From DAOLCO01 sp964612555 (GTDB lineage: Bacteria > Bdellovibrionota_C > UBA2361 > SZUA-149 > DAOLCO01): 64,000 nt of DNA. The stretch lies in assembly GCA_964612555.1 (NCBI GenBank), contig CAZTBW010000010.1:1-64000 (forward strand). Reading direction: 5' to 3'. The position numbers and the translations under genes are program-made. Numbering within the stretch: the stretch's first letter is position 1; each line of letters starts with the position of its first letter. The notes under the pieces were generated by a model that worked only from the letters and a program-made list of their open reading frames with translations, had not been told where the DNA came from and searched no databases. Below are positions 53,778 through 63,657 of this stretch, piece after piece.

Positions 53778-55559
53778 TTATAAATTTACAATCCTGTATA
53801 AGATATATCTTGAATTGTTAAATTCTTCTATATAATTTTCCGGTTTATTATTAAGTATCGGGATAGAATCGTTTTTATCTACTAATAAATAGTCGACGTG
53901 ATATATATTTTTAATTGTATCTAAGGATGGTGTTTCCTGAAGATCAGGGTAAGATTCAAAAGTTTTGAATCTACCAATAAGGTATGCCGTCCAGGTCAGG
54001 GTGAATGTGTCACCTGGGAGTTCAGGAGGGTGTGACAGTATTGGTAAAATAAAACCATCTTGTTTAGTGAGTAAATAATGTAATAATCTTTCTCTCAGAC
54101 GTTGATCATATAATCGATCTATATTTTCTGACATGTCCCATTCTTGAAGAAGAATATATCTATCAGTGACTGCATACACCAAATTAGGAAGCACCCTGAT
54201 CGAAAACTGCTCTGGAACTGATTGAGAGAATGGCGCAGAATAAGGTAGTACTGCGATGACTGAGTCTGTTGGAGTGATTTTATTAATCACTAACAGGGTT
54301 TCACTAAGAACTGAAGTATCTTCGAGCGATTTACTTGTTTTTGCATGTATTGAAAAGAGCTTCAGTGGAACGGTCAATAAAATTAAAATGCAAATTCCTT
54401 TAATAAATTTTATAGAAATACCAAAACGCGTAACTAATAATTTTACAACAAAGACCCATAAGAATGATAGAAATAGAGGTTGTAAATAAAGGACTGGAAA
54501 GTGATAGGAAGCAAATACGGATGAAAGAGCTGGCTGAAGATTCATTAGAGGAATTTCTGCCAGTAGCAAAGAAGCAAGTAAAAATATGAGAGAAAAAAAT
54601 TCTTTGGTGCGTGGAGCGAAATAAGAAAGAATTAAAAGCACCACTAGAAAGTATATACTTGTGAGAGGTAGATACCAATACTTTGAGAAACCAGATAACT
54701 GTGCAATCCCTTCCGTGCTACTGGAAAAAAGGAGATATAGTGCTGGAGCACTTGAGAGGAGTAATGTAAAAAAGAATATTCCAAGTTCATAAATGCCAGT
54801 AGTGATCTCTTTAGAGGAGCGAGTATGTATATAACTACGTATTCGAAAGAAGAATAGTGTTAAAGGGATTACTACGCTTAAAGAGCCCCAGGCGAAGAAA
54901 TAGGTTAAAAACGAAAGACCTGCCAGGGTGGCACAAAGAACCAGGTTTCGGTATTTTTTTTGTTCAGTGTTTAGATATTTTAGTAGAAGATAAAGACAAC
55001 ACCCGACCAGGGGGTAGCTCATTTGTGTATAAATTCCTCTAAAAACTGGTGGCAGCGAATGTGTCCCATAAGGAGTGCTGACCACGGACCAGGCACTGAA
55101 AATATCAGCAGGAAAGAGATTCCAAAATGGAGAAAATACCCAAGGGAAGAAAAGAACTATAATTACTGAGATTGTAATTAAAAGCTGACTCGTAAAGAAA
55201 AGCGCAAAAAGAAAATAAAATGCAATATAAGAAAGGAATACTGAAACAATATCGAGTAACAATCCAAATTGAGTTAGTGATAAGTTAAGTGCTAAACCGA
55301 CCTTACCTGTGATAAAGTCAAGTAAAACAGGAGGTCCTCCATTTGCGAAAGAAAATAAAGATGTGGTTTCCTTATAATATGCATAAAAAGGTTTTTTTGC
55401 GGCAGTATCATAAGCAAGCTTAAGGTAAGTGACCTCATCGATATCCGTAAACAATAAAGCTGCTTTTTCAGGAGAGGAAATATGTTGATATATAAAAGGG
55501 GAGTTTATTATCAGAGCGAATAGTAGTGCGTGTAGTAACAAATATGTACGCTTGATCAT
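53778..55559 (-). CDS. Large multi-span membrane protein, GT-C-like
   Basis: 593 residues with about 11-12 spans and a soluble C-terminal part of about 170 residues. The first periplasmic loop carries an acidic DIDEVTYLKLAYD, a position where GT-C glycosyltransferases keep their catalytic acids, and a YGTHSLPPVFRG segment lies in a later loop. This suggests an enzyme using a lipid-linked sugar, but no family signature was recognised. It lies 16 bases after the RffA-like gene on the same strand, so the two are probably one transcript. Confidence 0.62.
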   Translation of the reverse strand: MIKRTYLLLHALLFALIINSPFIYQHISSPEKAALLFTDIDEVTYLKLAYDTAAKKPFYAYYKETTSLFSFANGGPPVLLDFITGKVGLALNLSLTQFGLLLDIVSVFLSYIAFYFLFALFFTSQLLITISVIIVLFFPWVFSPFWNLFPADIFSAWSVVSTPYGTHSLPPVFRGIYTQMSYPLVGCCLYLLLKYLNTEQKKYRNLVLCATLAGLSFLTYFFAWGSLSVVIPLTLFFFRIRSYIHTRSSKEITTGIYELGIFFFTLLLSSAPALYLLFSSSTEGIAQLSGFSKYWYLPLTSIYFLVVLLILSYFAPRTKEFFSLIFLLASLLLAEIPLMNLQPALSSVFASYHFPVLYLQPLFLSFLWVFVVKLLVTRFGISIKFIKGICILILLTVPLKLFSIHAKTSKSLEDTSVLSETLLVINKITPTDSVIAVLPYSAPFSQSVPEQFSIRVLPNLVYAVTDRYILLQEWDMSENIDRLYDQRLRERLLHYLLTKQDGFILPILSHPPELPGDTFTLTWTAYLIGRFKTFESYPDLQETPSLDTIKNIYHVDYLLVDKNDSIPILNNKPENYIEEFNNSRYILYRIVNL

Positions 55560-55611
55560 GTGTTACCGTGTTATCTCTCTCATATGAAGGGTCTCGCTAA
55601 AAGTATCTAGT

Positions 55612-56802
55612 ATGAAACTGACTTTAAAACAATTATTTTTCTTTGTGGTAGCACTTTCGTGTATTGTGTTGGTGGACATTGTTTTTACAGGAAGTTTTGG
55701 AAAAAGTAGGTATGGTACCGTCGATTTTAAAGAATACTGGTCAGCTTTTCAGCTGCTTTGCTCAGGATTAAACCCTTATGACCCTTTTATAGTTCAGGAA
55801 TTTCAAAAAACTCACTTTGGTAATGAAATTCCACTTATGATGTGGAATCCCCCCTGGCTATTTGTTTTTATGATTCCGGCTTTGGTTTTAGATTATGGAA
55901 TATCTGTTTTTATCTGGATGATAATGCAGGTTTTGTTTTTTATGATGTCCCTGTTCATTGTCTTTTCAATATATCAAGATCATTTTAATTCCGAAAAGTT
56001 CAGTATGTATGTTTTACTTCCCTCACTTTTATTCAGTCCCGTGCTTAATTCTTTATATTTTGGTCAGATTGGTTGCCTCTTATTATTCGGAGCTTCTCTT
56101 GTTTTTTACGGGTTAGAAAGAAAACATACATTGTCATTTGTTTCTGGTGCATTGATTTTTTCAGTAAAACCGCATTTGTTCTTTATACTGGGAGTTGTGG
56201 TATTGTGGCATCTTATACGAGTAAAAGATATTCAGAAGATAACACTTTCTTTACTTGGTATGTTTAGTGTTATTGGACTATGTCATTTTCTTCATCCTGA
56301 ACTCCTTTTGTGGTGGGGACAGTCTTTTTTGGGAAGAAATAATGAAATCGTCCCAGGTGTGTATCAGTGGGTGAGTGCAAATTTTGGCGGGGCTTTAAGA
56401 GAGTATGTTCACCCGGATTTTGTTTATCTGAATTTTCTTTTACCACTTTTTTTATCTATAGGTTTCTTATTTTATGTAATTAACAAGCGTTTTGAGGTTG
56501 ATTGGAAAGTTTTATTTCCCCCATTGGTTCTTGTTTCTGTATATTTTGCACCATTTGGCTGGTTCTTTGATCAGAGTCTTTTACTATTTGCCTATGTAGC
56601 GATACTGATCAATGCATATCAGCTTAATTCCCGCATGATTTTTATAGCCCCCGTTTTTCTTCAGATACTTTCATACCTTTATATGTATTTATATCTGGAG
56701 TATCTGGCAGAAATGTTCTGGTATGCGCCACTTTTGTTTGGTTTATGGCTATTGTCATATTATATGCTTCGATTTAATAAGAGTAATCAACATGCACACT
56801 AA
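55612..56802 (+). CDS. GT87/DUF2029-family membrane glycosyltransferase
   Basis: 396 residues with about 10 spans. The first loop carries VDFKEYWSAFQLLCSGLNPY, the D-x3-Y-W...L-L-x-G-x-N-P-Y pattern of DUF2029/GT87 proteins, followed by MMWNPPWLFVF. GT87 members are mannosyltransferases that use polyprenyl-phosphate mannose in mycobacteria; bacterial ones elsewhere are untested. It is divergent from the GT-C-like gene with 52 bases between them. Family call good, substrate open. Confidence 0.78.
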   Translation: MKLTLKQLFFFVVALSCIVLVDIVFTGSFGKSRYGTVDFKEYWSAFQLLCSGLNPYDPFIVQEFQKTHFGNEIPLMMWNPPWLFVFMIPALVLDYGISVFIWMIMQVLFFMMSLFIVFSIYQDHFNSEKFSMYVLLPSLLFSPVLNSLYFGQIGCLLLFGASLVFYGLERKHTLSFVSGALIFSVKPHLFFILGVVVLWHLIRVKDIQKITLSLLGMFSVIGLCHFLHPELLLWWGQSFLGRNNEIVPGVYQWVSANFGGALREYVHPDFVYLNFLLPLFLSIGFLFYVINKRFEVDWKVLFPPLVLVSVYFAPFGWFFDQSLLLFAYVAILINAYQLNSRMIFIAPVFLQILSYLYMYLYLEYLAEMFWYAPLLFGLWLLSYYMLRFNKSNQHAH

Positions 56803-56828
56803 ATTTATACAGATGGGTTTGTAAGAAT

Positions 56829-57965
56829 ATGAAAGAGATATTAATTCTTGGAGCAGGTAAAATTGGAGCATCAATAACAAAACTGCTTGCTCAGACAAGA
56901 GATTATAAAGTCACACTTGCCGATATTTCTAATGAATCTTTAGATCGAATTTCTGAGCTTCCAAATCTCTCGAAGGTGGTTTTTGATATAACTGATGATG
57001 CCTCATCTCTGGAAGCTCTTTGTAAGGGGAAGGATGCAGTTGTCTCTGCTCTATCGTTTCATCATAGTGTAAGAGTTGCTGAAGCTGCTGCAAAAAGCGG
57101 TTCAAGTTATTTTGATCTTACCGAAGATGTTGCTACGACAAAGAGAATTCAAATGATTGCCAGTCAGGCAAAGGAGAATCAGATTTTCATGCCACAGTGT
57201 GGACTGGCTCCCGGGTTTGTTGGAATTGTTGGTAATGATCTTGCGAAACGATTTGACTCTCTTGATACTCTCCTCATGAGAGTTGGTGCTTTACCTATGT
57301 ATCCAACAAATATGCTGAAATATAATCTCACCTGGTCTACCGATGGGCTCATAAATGAATACTGTAATCCATGTGAAGCGATTAATGAAGGCGAGTTTGT
57401 TGAGGTTTTACCTCTTGAGGGGCTTGAACATTTTTCAGTTGATGGAGTGAGGTATGAGGCTTTTAATACTTCCGGTGGTTTAGGGACGCTTTGTGAAACC
57501 TGGAAAGGGAAAGCAAGAAACCTTAACTACAAAACAGTTCGTTACATGGGGCACCGTGACCTTGCGAATTTTTTACTTTTTGAGCTGAAATTTAATAAGC
57601 GACAAGAGCTTTTGAAGGATATTCTTGAAGCGGCAATTCCTGCTACGACTCAGGATGTGGTAATAGTTTTTTGTACTGCAACCGGTACAAAAGACGGCAG
57701 ATATATTCAGATTACAGATGCTCGAAAGATTTATCATAATGATGTACACGGTGAGCCCTGGTCGGCAATTCAGATTACTACGGCAGCAGGAATCTGTGCG
57801 GTGCTTGATCTTCATATGGAGAAAAAATTACCTAAATCAGGTTTTGTGTCACAGGAGGAGGTCAGCTTGTCGGATTTTCTAAAAAACAGGTTTGGAAATT
57901 ACTATGAAGTAAATATGAAGCACGGGAATGTTAAAGAAGTTGATGTATTTTTAGAAGAGAAATAG
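56829..57965 (+). CDS. Saccharopine dehydrogenase family protein
   Basis: 378 residues. The N-terminal Rossmann motif is ILILGAGKIGASITKLLAQ, followed by SALSFHHSVRVAEAAAKSG, MPQCGLAPGF and the C-terminal domain of the family. The closest known function is the glutamate-forming saccharopine dehydrogenase (LYS9/AASS type), which releases alpha-aminoadipate semialdehyde. The next gene, 3 bases downstream, is an ALDH7-type dehydrogenase that oxidises that very product, which strongly supports a lysine degradation role. No lysine-ketoglutarate reductase gene lies in the window. Confidence 0.82.
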   Translation: MKEILILGAGKIGASITKLLAQTRDYKVTLADISNESLDRISELPNLSKVVFDITDDASSLEALCKGKDAVVSALSFHHSVRVAEAAAKSGSSYFDLTEDVATTKRIQMIASQAKENQIFMPQCGLAPGFVGIVGNDLAKRFDSLDTLLMRVGALPMYPTNMLKYNLTWSTDGLINEYCNPCEAINEGEFVEVLPLEGLEHFSVDGVRYEAFNTSGGLGTLCETWKGKARNLNYKTVRYMGHRDLANFLLFELKFNKRQELLKDILEAAIPATTQDVVIVFCTATGTKDGRYIQITDARKIYHNDVHGEPWSAIQITTAAGICAVLDLHMEKKLPKSGFVSQEEVSLSDFLKNRFGNYYEVNMKHGNVKEVDVFLEEK

Positions 57966-57968
57966 CCT

Positions 57969-59513
57969 ATGTTATCTGCAAACACTATATCTGAAATTTT
58001 AAATACTTGTTCTCTATCAAAAAATAATCCCGGGACTTTAATCGGGTCTCAAGAGTATCAGGGTTCAAGTGAGTCCATTATTTCTTATTCACCTGTTGAT
58101 GGCTCTGAGATTGCATCAGTAAGTGAGAGTACTTCTGAAGAAGTGCTTACTGCTATTGAAGCATCTAAAAAGGCATTTCTCTCCTGGAGAACAGTACCTG
58201 CCCCAAGAAGAGGTGAACTGGTTCGTTTGTATGGTGAATTACTTAGATCAAACAAGAAAAATTTAGCACGTTTGATTACTCTTGAAGTGGGGAAAATCCC
58301 TTCTGAAGCTGAAGGCGAAGTGCAGGAAATGATTGATATTTGTGATTTTGCCGTAGGTCTTAGTAGACAGTTATATGGGCTTACGATTGCATCAGAGCGC
58401 CCTCTGCACCGTCTTATGGAGCAGTGGCACCCCTTGGGATCCGTTGCGGTGATTTCTGCTTTTAACTTTCCTGTAGCGGTGTGGAGTTGGAATACTGCAC
58501 TTGCGCTTGTGTGTGGTGACTCTGTTATATGGAAGCCCTCAGAAAAGGCTCCACTTTCTGCTTTATTCTGTCATAAGCTTCTTTGTCAGGTAATAGATTC
58601 ATTTCAGGAAGCACCCTCGGGGCTTTCCTGTGTGGTGAATGGAGGGCGGGAAGTGGGTGAGTTACTCTCTTCTTCTCTCGATATTCCGCTGGTTTGTGCA
58701 ACGGGCAGTGTTAAAACAGGAAAAGCAGTGGGAGCTATGGTGGCTTCCCGATTGGGAAGATCTCTTCTTGAACTTGGAGGTAATAATGCCATGATCGTTA
58801 CTCCAAGTGCTGATCTTGAACTTGCAGTGCGTGCAATTACTTTTGCAGCAGCAGGTACTGCCGGTCAGCGATGTACGACTCTTCGTCGGCTGATCGTTCA
58901 TACTTCTATTCAGGATGAACTCCTTGGCAGGTTGAAAAAAGTCTTTACGAGTTTGAAAGTAGGCTCGCCTTTTGAAGAAAGAGTTCTTATAGGACCTCTT
59001 ATTGACCAGGCTGCAAAGGATTCATACGTACAAGCTTTAAAAATGGCTGAAGCCGAGGGAGGGTTTGTATATTGTGGTGGCGTGCTTGATTCGGGAGTTC
59101 CTCAAGGTGGGGCGTATGTAACACCTGCTCTTGTTGCAGTGAGTTCTTCCTCAAAGGTTTTACAGGAAGAAACATTTGCTCCTATCCTTTATTGTGTTTC
59201 ATATTCTGATTTTAATGAAGCAATAAAGATTCATAATGAAGTACCTCAGGGTCTATCAAGCGCTATTTTTACTAATGATGTCAGAGAAGCAGAACTCTTT
59301 CTTTCTGCTGCGGGTAGTGATTGTGGTATAGCAAATGTAAATATTGGTACCAGTGGAGCTGAGATCGGAGGTGCCTTTGGTGGGGAGAAAGAAACAGGTG
59401 GAGGAAGGCAGTCCGGCTCCGATTCCTGGAAGAGTTACATGAGACGGGCTACCAATACAGTAAACTATTCAAAAGAACTTCCCCTTGCTCAGGGAGTGAA
59501 TTTTGATTTGTAG
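57969..59513 (+). CDS. Aldehyde dehydrogenase ALDH7 type (aminoadipate semialdehyde)
   Basis: 514 residues. The catalytic set is complete: Asn166 in AFNFPVAVW, Lys189 in WKPSEKAPL, Glu268 in LELGGNNAM and the nucleophile Cys302 in GTAGQRCTT. The N-terminal half and the GGNNAMIV segment are those of antiquitin/ALDH7, the alpha-aminoadipate semialdehyde (piperideine-6-carboxylate) dehydrogenase of lysine catabolism. It is coupled to the saccharopine dehydrogenase gene. A hairpin after the gene has no T-tract on this strand. Confidence 0.88.
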   Translation: MLSANTISEILNTCSLSKNNPGTLIGSQEYQGSSESIISYSPVDGSEIASVSESTSEEVLTAIEASKKAFLSWRTVPAPRRGELVRLYGELLRSNKKNLARLITLEVGKIPSEAEGEVQEMIDICDFAVGLSRQLYGLTIASERPLHRLMEQWHPLGSVAVISAFNFPVAVWSWNTALALVCGDSVIWKPSEKAPLSALFCHKLLCQVIDSFQEAPSGLSCVVNGGREVGELLSSSLDIPLVCATGSVKTGKAVGAMVASRLGRSLLELGGNNAMIVTPSADLELAVRAITFAAAGTAGQRCTTLRRLIVHTSIQDELLGRLKKVFTSLKVGSPFEERVLIGPLIDQAAKDSYVQALKMAEAEGGFVYCGGVLDSGVPQGGAYVTPALVAVSSSSKVLQEETFAPILYCVSYSDFNEAIKIHNEVPQGLSSAIFTNDVREAELFLSAAGSDCGIANVNIGTSGAEIGGAFGGEKETGGGRQSGSDSWKSYMRRATNTVNYSKELPLAQGVNFDL

Positions 59514-59521
59514 CTCTGATA

Positions 59522-59557
59522 TAAAAAATCTGAAGGGGGTGAAGTTACCCCCTTCAG
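59522..59557 (-). terminator. Terminator of the adenine deaminase gene
   Basis: CTGAAGGGGGT (59530-59540) pairs with ACCCCCTTCAG (59547-59557), an 11-bp stem with a 6-base loop. On the minus strand it is followed by ATTTTTTAT (59521-59529), so it ends the ade transcript 14 bases after the stop. The plus strand side has no T-run. Confidence 0.88.
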
Positions 59558-59570
59558 GTCAACAACCTTA

Positions 59571-61217
59571 TTATACGAATAGAGGTACGTGACTGAAAGT
59601 GCTTGTTGCAAATAAGCCCCGATCAGTCATTTTCAGATGTCCAATAACGGGTAATGCCATAAAGGACAGCATCATTAAAGGGTCATGTAATGTAGACCCA
59701 AGCTCTCGTACGGTTTTATGAAGATCCTCATATAGATCAGCGACCTTGTCTCCTGGGAGATCAGACATTAGTCCTGCGATCGGTAATGGAAGAATCTTTT
59801 TTTCTTCTCCATTCACAACAGAAAGACCACCTTGTGAGGCAATGATAAGGTTGATTGCAGCGGCAATATCCTCGTCATTTGCCCCAACAGCTACAATGTT
59901 ATGACTGTCATGAGAGACGCTCGAAGCGATAGCTCCCTTAAGAAGCCCGAAGTTTTCACAAAACCCAATTGCGGGCTTTGCGTAGTGGTAGCGGTTTACT
60001 ACCACAATCTTCAGCAGATTGTTTTCCGGACTGCTTACTGCGTATCCGTTAGAGATGATACCGTTTCTTACGATTCGACCGGTTATAAGCGCTCCATCGG
60101 TTACGCTGATGACACGAATCCTTGAAGAAGATTGTACAGGCTGTGCAAGTGCCTTACTTGAAATGATGGGACTGGCTGAGAAGTTATTTACAATCTCAGA
60201 TCTTTGGTATGGAAGAGAACAGGAGTCGTCTCCGATATCAAATACTTTCTCCCCTCTCAAATAGCATTGTAACGTTCGCATGGTTGACAGAGCGTCTACC
60301 ACAACGAAATCAGCAGACCCCCCCTCTTCTAAAAGACCAAGTGGGAGGTTGTAGTGTCTGATAGGGTTCAGACTGGCAGCTCGAAGTACTGAGATTGGAT
60401 CATATCCATCATTGATAGCACCTGCTACCAGGAAATTAATATGCCCTTCTCTAAGTTCATGCGGATGCTTATCATCCGAACAGAACATCACACTATCTGG
60501 ATGCGTCTGTAAGAGCGTATGGAGTGCCCCATAGTTTTTTGCAGCGCTACCTTCACGAATGATGATCTTCATCCCCGCATTAATTTTATCAAGCGCTTCT
60601 TCAAGAGTGAAGCATTCGTGATCTGTTGAGATCCCGGCTATTGCATACTGCCTGGCTTCTTCACCACGGAGCCCGGGTGCGTGACCGTCAATTGGCTTGT
60701 TATGCCTTTGTGCAGCCGCAATGAACGCCATAATTTCAGGATTTCTACTGAGTACCGCAGGATAATTCATTACCTCACTCAAGTATCCAATTTGATGCAT
60801 CTGTAGTAATGCCTCTATTTCTCGAATGGTAATTTTTGCACCTGCGGTTTCAATACTTGCGTTAGTTGCAGGCACGCAGGAAGGCGCGCCCCAGCAAGTA
60901 ATAAAAGGAGATCCCGCGAGTGAGTCGATCATGTAACGAACTCCCTCGATTCCAAGCACGTTGGCAATCTCGTGAGGGTCGCTCACCGTTGCCAGAGTTC
61001 CGTGGCGAATTGCCATCCGCCAGAACTCACGAGGAGTGAGTAAGGAACTCTCAATGTGAATGTGTGCATCCACAAGACCTGGCATGATTAGTGGAAAACC
61101 CTCTCCAGTGCCATCAAGTTCATCAATTTTTACTATTTGCCGTCCTTGAACTAAAACCTCTCCAAAGAATATGCGCCCGGCTTGCAGGTCGCATATTCTA
61201 CCCGTAATCGTAAGCAT
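59571..61217 (-). CDS. ade: Adenine deaminase
   Basis: 548 residues, normal length. It deaminates adenine to hypoxanthine for purine salvage. Metal-binding motifs are complete: DAHIHIESS near residue 51, DGHAPGL, TDHECFT and the SDDKHPHELREGH segment. The C-terminal part has GANDEDIAAAINLI and SHDSHNIVAVG, the second half of the bacterial AdeC family. It is a single-gene unit with its own terminator, convergent with the ALDH7 gene. Confidence 0.94.
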   Translation of the reverse strand: MLTITGRICDLQAGRIFFGEVLVQGRQIVKIDELDGTGEGFPLIMPGLVDAHIHIESSLLTPREFWRMAIRHGTLATVSDPHEIANVLGIEGVRYMIDSLAGSPFITCWGAPSCVPATNASIETAGAKITIREIEALLQMHQIGYLSEVMNYPAVLSRNPEIMAFIAAAQRHNKPIDGHAPGLRGEEARQYAIAGISTDHECFTLEEALDKINAGMKIIIREGSAAKNYGALHTLLQTHPDSVMFCSDDKHPHELREGHINFLVAGAINDGYDPISVLRAASLNPIRHYNLPLGLLEEGGSADFVVVDALSTMRTLQCYLRGEKVFDIGDDSCSLPYQRSEIVNNFSASPIISSKALAQPVQSSSRIRVISVTDGALITGRIVRNGIISNGYAVSSPENNLLKIVVVNRYHYAKPAIGFCENFGLLKGAIASSVSHDSHNIVAVGANDEDIAAAINLIIASQGGLSVVNGEEKKILPLPIAGLMSDLPGDKVADLYEDLHKTVRELGSTLHDPLMMLSFMALPVIGHLKMTDRGLFATSTFSHVPLFV

Positions 61218-61284
61218 TGTTACCTCTACTCTCTACTCTAAAAAAATGTGAAAAAACACTTGAGCGGAGAATAACACCAGTTTT

Positions 61285-62886
61285 TTACTTAGTAAATAGA
61301 TACCTCGCTTTTTCAGGGTGTGGAGAGGTGGTACGGCGTACAGTTTTTGGATAGTTAACTACCTGATGTTCAAGGATTTTATATACTGTCTCAACCGTAT
61401 CAGGTTCATTTATAAGAATGGCTATGTCTTCAGGGCTGTACTCTTTTTGTTTTTCGGTTTTAAGTCCTTTTAGCTTTCTCCTGATCGCAATAACTTTTTC
61501 TGCAGCTTTCTTTCCCGCTTCAACACCGGGTTGGTGATATGCATTTATATTTACATAAGAGGCGTAGCACGAAACGGCACGTTCAAACAGCGCTATGAGA
61601 GCGCCAAGAGAGTAGGGGCTGAGGGTATCAAGAGTAATTGTTATTGAGTCTCTGCCGTTTTCGAAAAGTGCTTCCCTTGTCCCAAGAAAGAAACCATTCA
61701 GATAATCACCCGAAGTGATACCATCTTCTGCAACTTCAGTGAAAGGACTGGTGCTTGAGGAGGTATAATCAGCAAGTACTTCTATAAAGGTTGCAAAAAA
61801 GTTTGGCACCCCTTCTCTGAGTTGTTGAATGTAGGCATGTTGATCGGTTGAACCTTTATTTCCGTACACTGAGATTCCCTGATGTACCACTCTTCCATCA
61901 AGGTCTTTTTCCTTACCAATAGATTCCATAATAAGTTGCTGGAGGTATTTACTGAAAAGACAAAGGCGATCTTTGTAGGGGAGTATGACCATGTCTTTTT
62001 TGCCGGCGCCTTCAGTGGCATAGTGCCACATGGCAGATAGAAGAAGGGCGGGGTTTTTAGTATATTCAGTATTTCTTGTTTCGGTATCCATATCTCGTGC
62101 CCCTAAAAGGAAGGCATCAATATCAATACCCTGAAGTGCTGCCGGCAGAAGTCCTACCGCAGAAAACAGTGAAGTCCTTCCTCCAACCCAGTCCCACATA
62201 TAGAATTGTTTAAGCCAGGACTGCCTCTTTGAGTAGTCATCAAGTTTACTTCCTTCACAGGTAATAGCCACTGCATGCCTGGAAAATGAAAATCCTGCAC
62301 TTTCGTACGCTGATTCAAATTCAATCATACCGTTCTTAGTTTCAACAGTTCCTCCTGATTTTGAGATAACGATACAGAGTGTGGTGTCGAGTTGATCTTT
62401 TAGAATTGATTTGATTCGCTCTATTCCATCAGGGTCGGTGTTGTCACAAAAATAGAGTGTCATCTGATCTGAGGTATTTCCCAAAGCATCAGCAACAAGC
62501 TGTGGACCAAGGGCAGAACCACCGATGCCTATAAGAAGGATGTTTTTAAAACCAGCAGTTCTCTCACCACAGATTTTATGCTGATGCACCGCTTCGGCAA
62601 ATTCTTTAATTTCAATTATGGAACTATCAATCTCAGAAGCAATTTTGGGATTTGGAGCTATTGAAGGATTTCTTAACCAGTAATGACCAACCATTCTGCC
62701 TTCATCAGTGTTCGCGGTATTTCCAGATTCAATTTCAGAAATGGTAGAAAGGGCACGTGTAAATTTGGGGGTAAAATCCTGTAAAAATGAATCAGAAAAT
62801 CTCATTCGACTAATGTCGATTTTTAATCCGCTAAGATTACCAATATAGAGAGATTCCTTGTATTTATTCCAAAGTGAATTAGTCAT
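61285..62886 (-). CDS. pgi: Glucose-6-phosphate isomerase
   Basis: 533 residues. It interconverts glucose-6-phosphate and fructose-6-phosphate in glycolysis. Motifs are LIGIGGSALGPQLV, the signature DWVGGRTSLFSAVGL, HQKICGERT near the N-terminal third and the C-terminal AYHQPGVEAGKK with the catalytic Lys. It sits in a single-gene unit divergent from the BON protein. A 67-base gap separates it from ade. Confidence 0.95.
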   Translation of the reverse strand: MTNSLWNKYKESLYIGNLSGLKIDISRMRFSDSFLQDFTPKFTRALSTISEIESGNTANTDEGRMVGHYWLRNPSIAPNPKIASEIDSSIIEIKEFAEAVHQHKICGERTAGFKNILLIGIGGSALGPQLVADALGNTSDQMTLYFCDNTDPDGIERIKSILKDQLDTTLCIVISKSGGTVETKNGMIEFESAYESAGFSFSRHAVAITCEGSKLDDYSKRQSWLKQFYMWDWVGGRTSLFSAVGLLPAALQGIDIDAFLLGARDMDTETRNTEYTKNPALLLSAMWHYATEGAGKKDMVILPYKDRLCLFSKYLQQLIMESIGKEKDLDGRVVHQGISVYGNKGSTDQHAYIQQLREGVPNFFATFIEVLADYTSSSTSPFTEVAEDGITSGDYLNGFFLGTREALFENGRDSITITLDTLSPYSLGALIALFERAVSCYASYVNINAYHQPGVEAGKKAAEKVIAIRRKLKGLKTEKQKEYSPEDIAILINEPDTVETVYKILEHQVVNYPKTVRRTTSPHPEKARYLFTK

Positions 62887-62914
62887 AGCTTTTATGTAAA
62901 TTAATGCTTTTTAT

Positions 62915-62943
62915 TTGATTTTGAATTGATGCTAGCATATAGA
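62915..62943 (+). promoter_or_regulatory. Sigma-70-type promoter of the BON-domain gene
   Basis: TTGATT (62915-62920) and TATAGA (62938-62943) are separated by exactly 17 bases. Each box matches the consensus at four or five positions. Transcription would start near 62950, leaving a 60-base leader with an AGAGGT ribosome site before the BON gene at 63010. Confidence 0.6.
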
Positions 62944-63009
62944 CGTCCAACAACAAACAAACTATTTCTTGAGCAGTTCTAACGCACTAAAAAAACAGAG
63001 GTAAGCATT

Positions 63010-63657
63010 ATGATACGAGTTATTAAGAGTTTCGGCATTACCTTATGTTTGATTTTTTGTGGTATTACTTATCTTAGTGCTCAACAGGCTATAGTAGATC
63101 AGCTAAAAGAGGAGTTAAAGAAGAAAGGTCTGCACAGTTACTCCGTCTCGGCTTCAGGTATTAACGGGAACTTGTTAATAGTCGGAAGCGTATCTTCTCA
63201 GGCACAGAAAGATATTATAATTGAAACTGCGCAAAATATTCCCGGGGTAACTTCGCTTAAGGAGGAAATATTTGTAGACACCAGTTATGGAGCCTCGGTG
63301 TACTCAGATGAAGAGGTTAGAAATAATATACAGGAAGCGCTAGCACAGTCTTCTCTTAAGGCACCCGGTCTTAGCGTTAAAGAGGGGAATGTTGTTTTAA
63401 GTGGAGACTTTTCTTCTTTCAGAACGGTGGATGAGATCAGTGCCATTATCCTTTCTACGGAAGGAGTGCAGGGATTTTCTACGAATGTGACCGTTAACGG
63501 AAAAGATTACATGGAAGGCTTTGGCGGTAAGCGTAAAGAAAGTGAAGTGGCTACGAAAAAGCAGAGATGTCATGGGAAAAAGCATGGTAAGAAGATGGAT
63601 AAAGCTCAGGGTAAAGAGAAAAAATCATGTTGTATGGAGAAGAGTGGAGAGAAGTAG
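63010..63657 (+). CDS. Periplasmic two-BON-domain protein with metal-type tail
   Basis: 215 residues with a signal peptide (cleavage near YLSAQ). Two BON domains follow (about 30-100 and 103-165; GINGNLLIVGSVSSQAQKD and KEGNVVLSGDFSS). BON domains bind membranes or surface polymers and occur in OsmY-type proteins. The last 40 residues are a Lys/His/Cys-rich tail with CHGKKHGKK and KKSCCMEK, which could bind metal. The 3' end overlaps the convergent glycosyltransferase gene by 33 bases. Confidence 0.8.
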   Translation: MIRVIKSFGITLCLIFCGITYLSAQQAIVDQLKEELKKKGLHSYSVSASGINGNLLIVGSVSSQAQKDIIIETAQNIPGVTSLKEEIFVDTSYGASVYSDEEVRNNIQEALAQSSLKAPGLSVKEGNVVLSGDFSSFRTVDEISAIILSTEGVQGFSTNVTVNGKDYMEGFGGKRKESEVATKKQRCHGKKHGKKMDKAQGKEKKSCCMEKSGEK

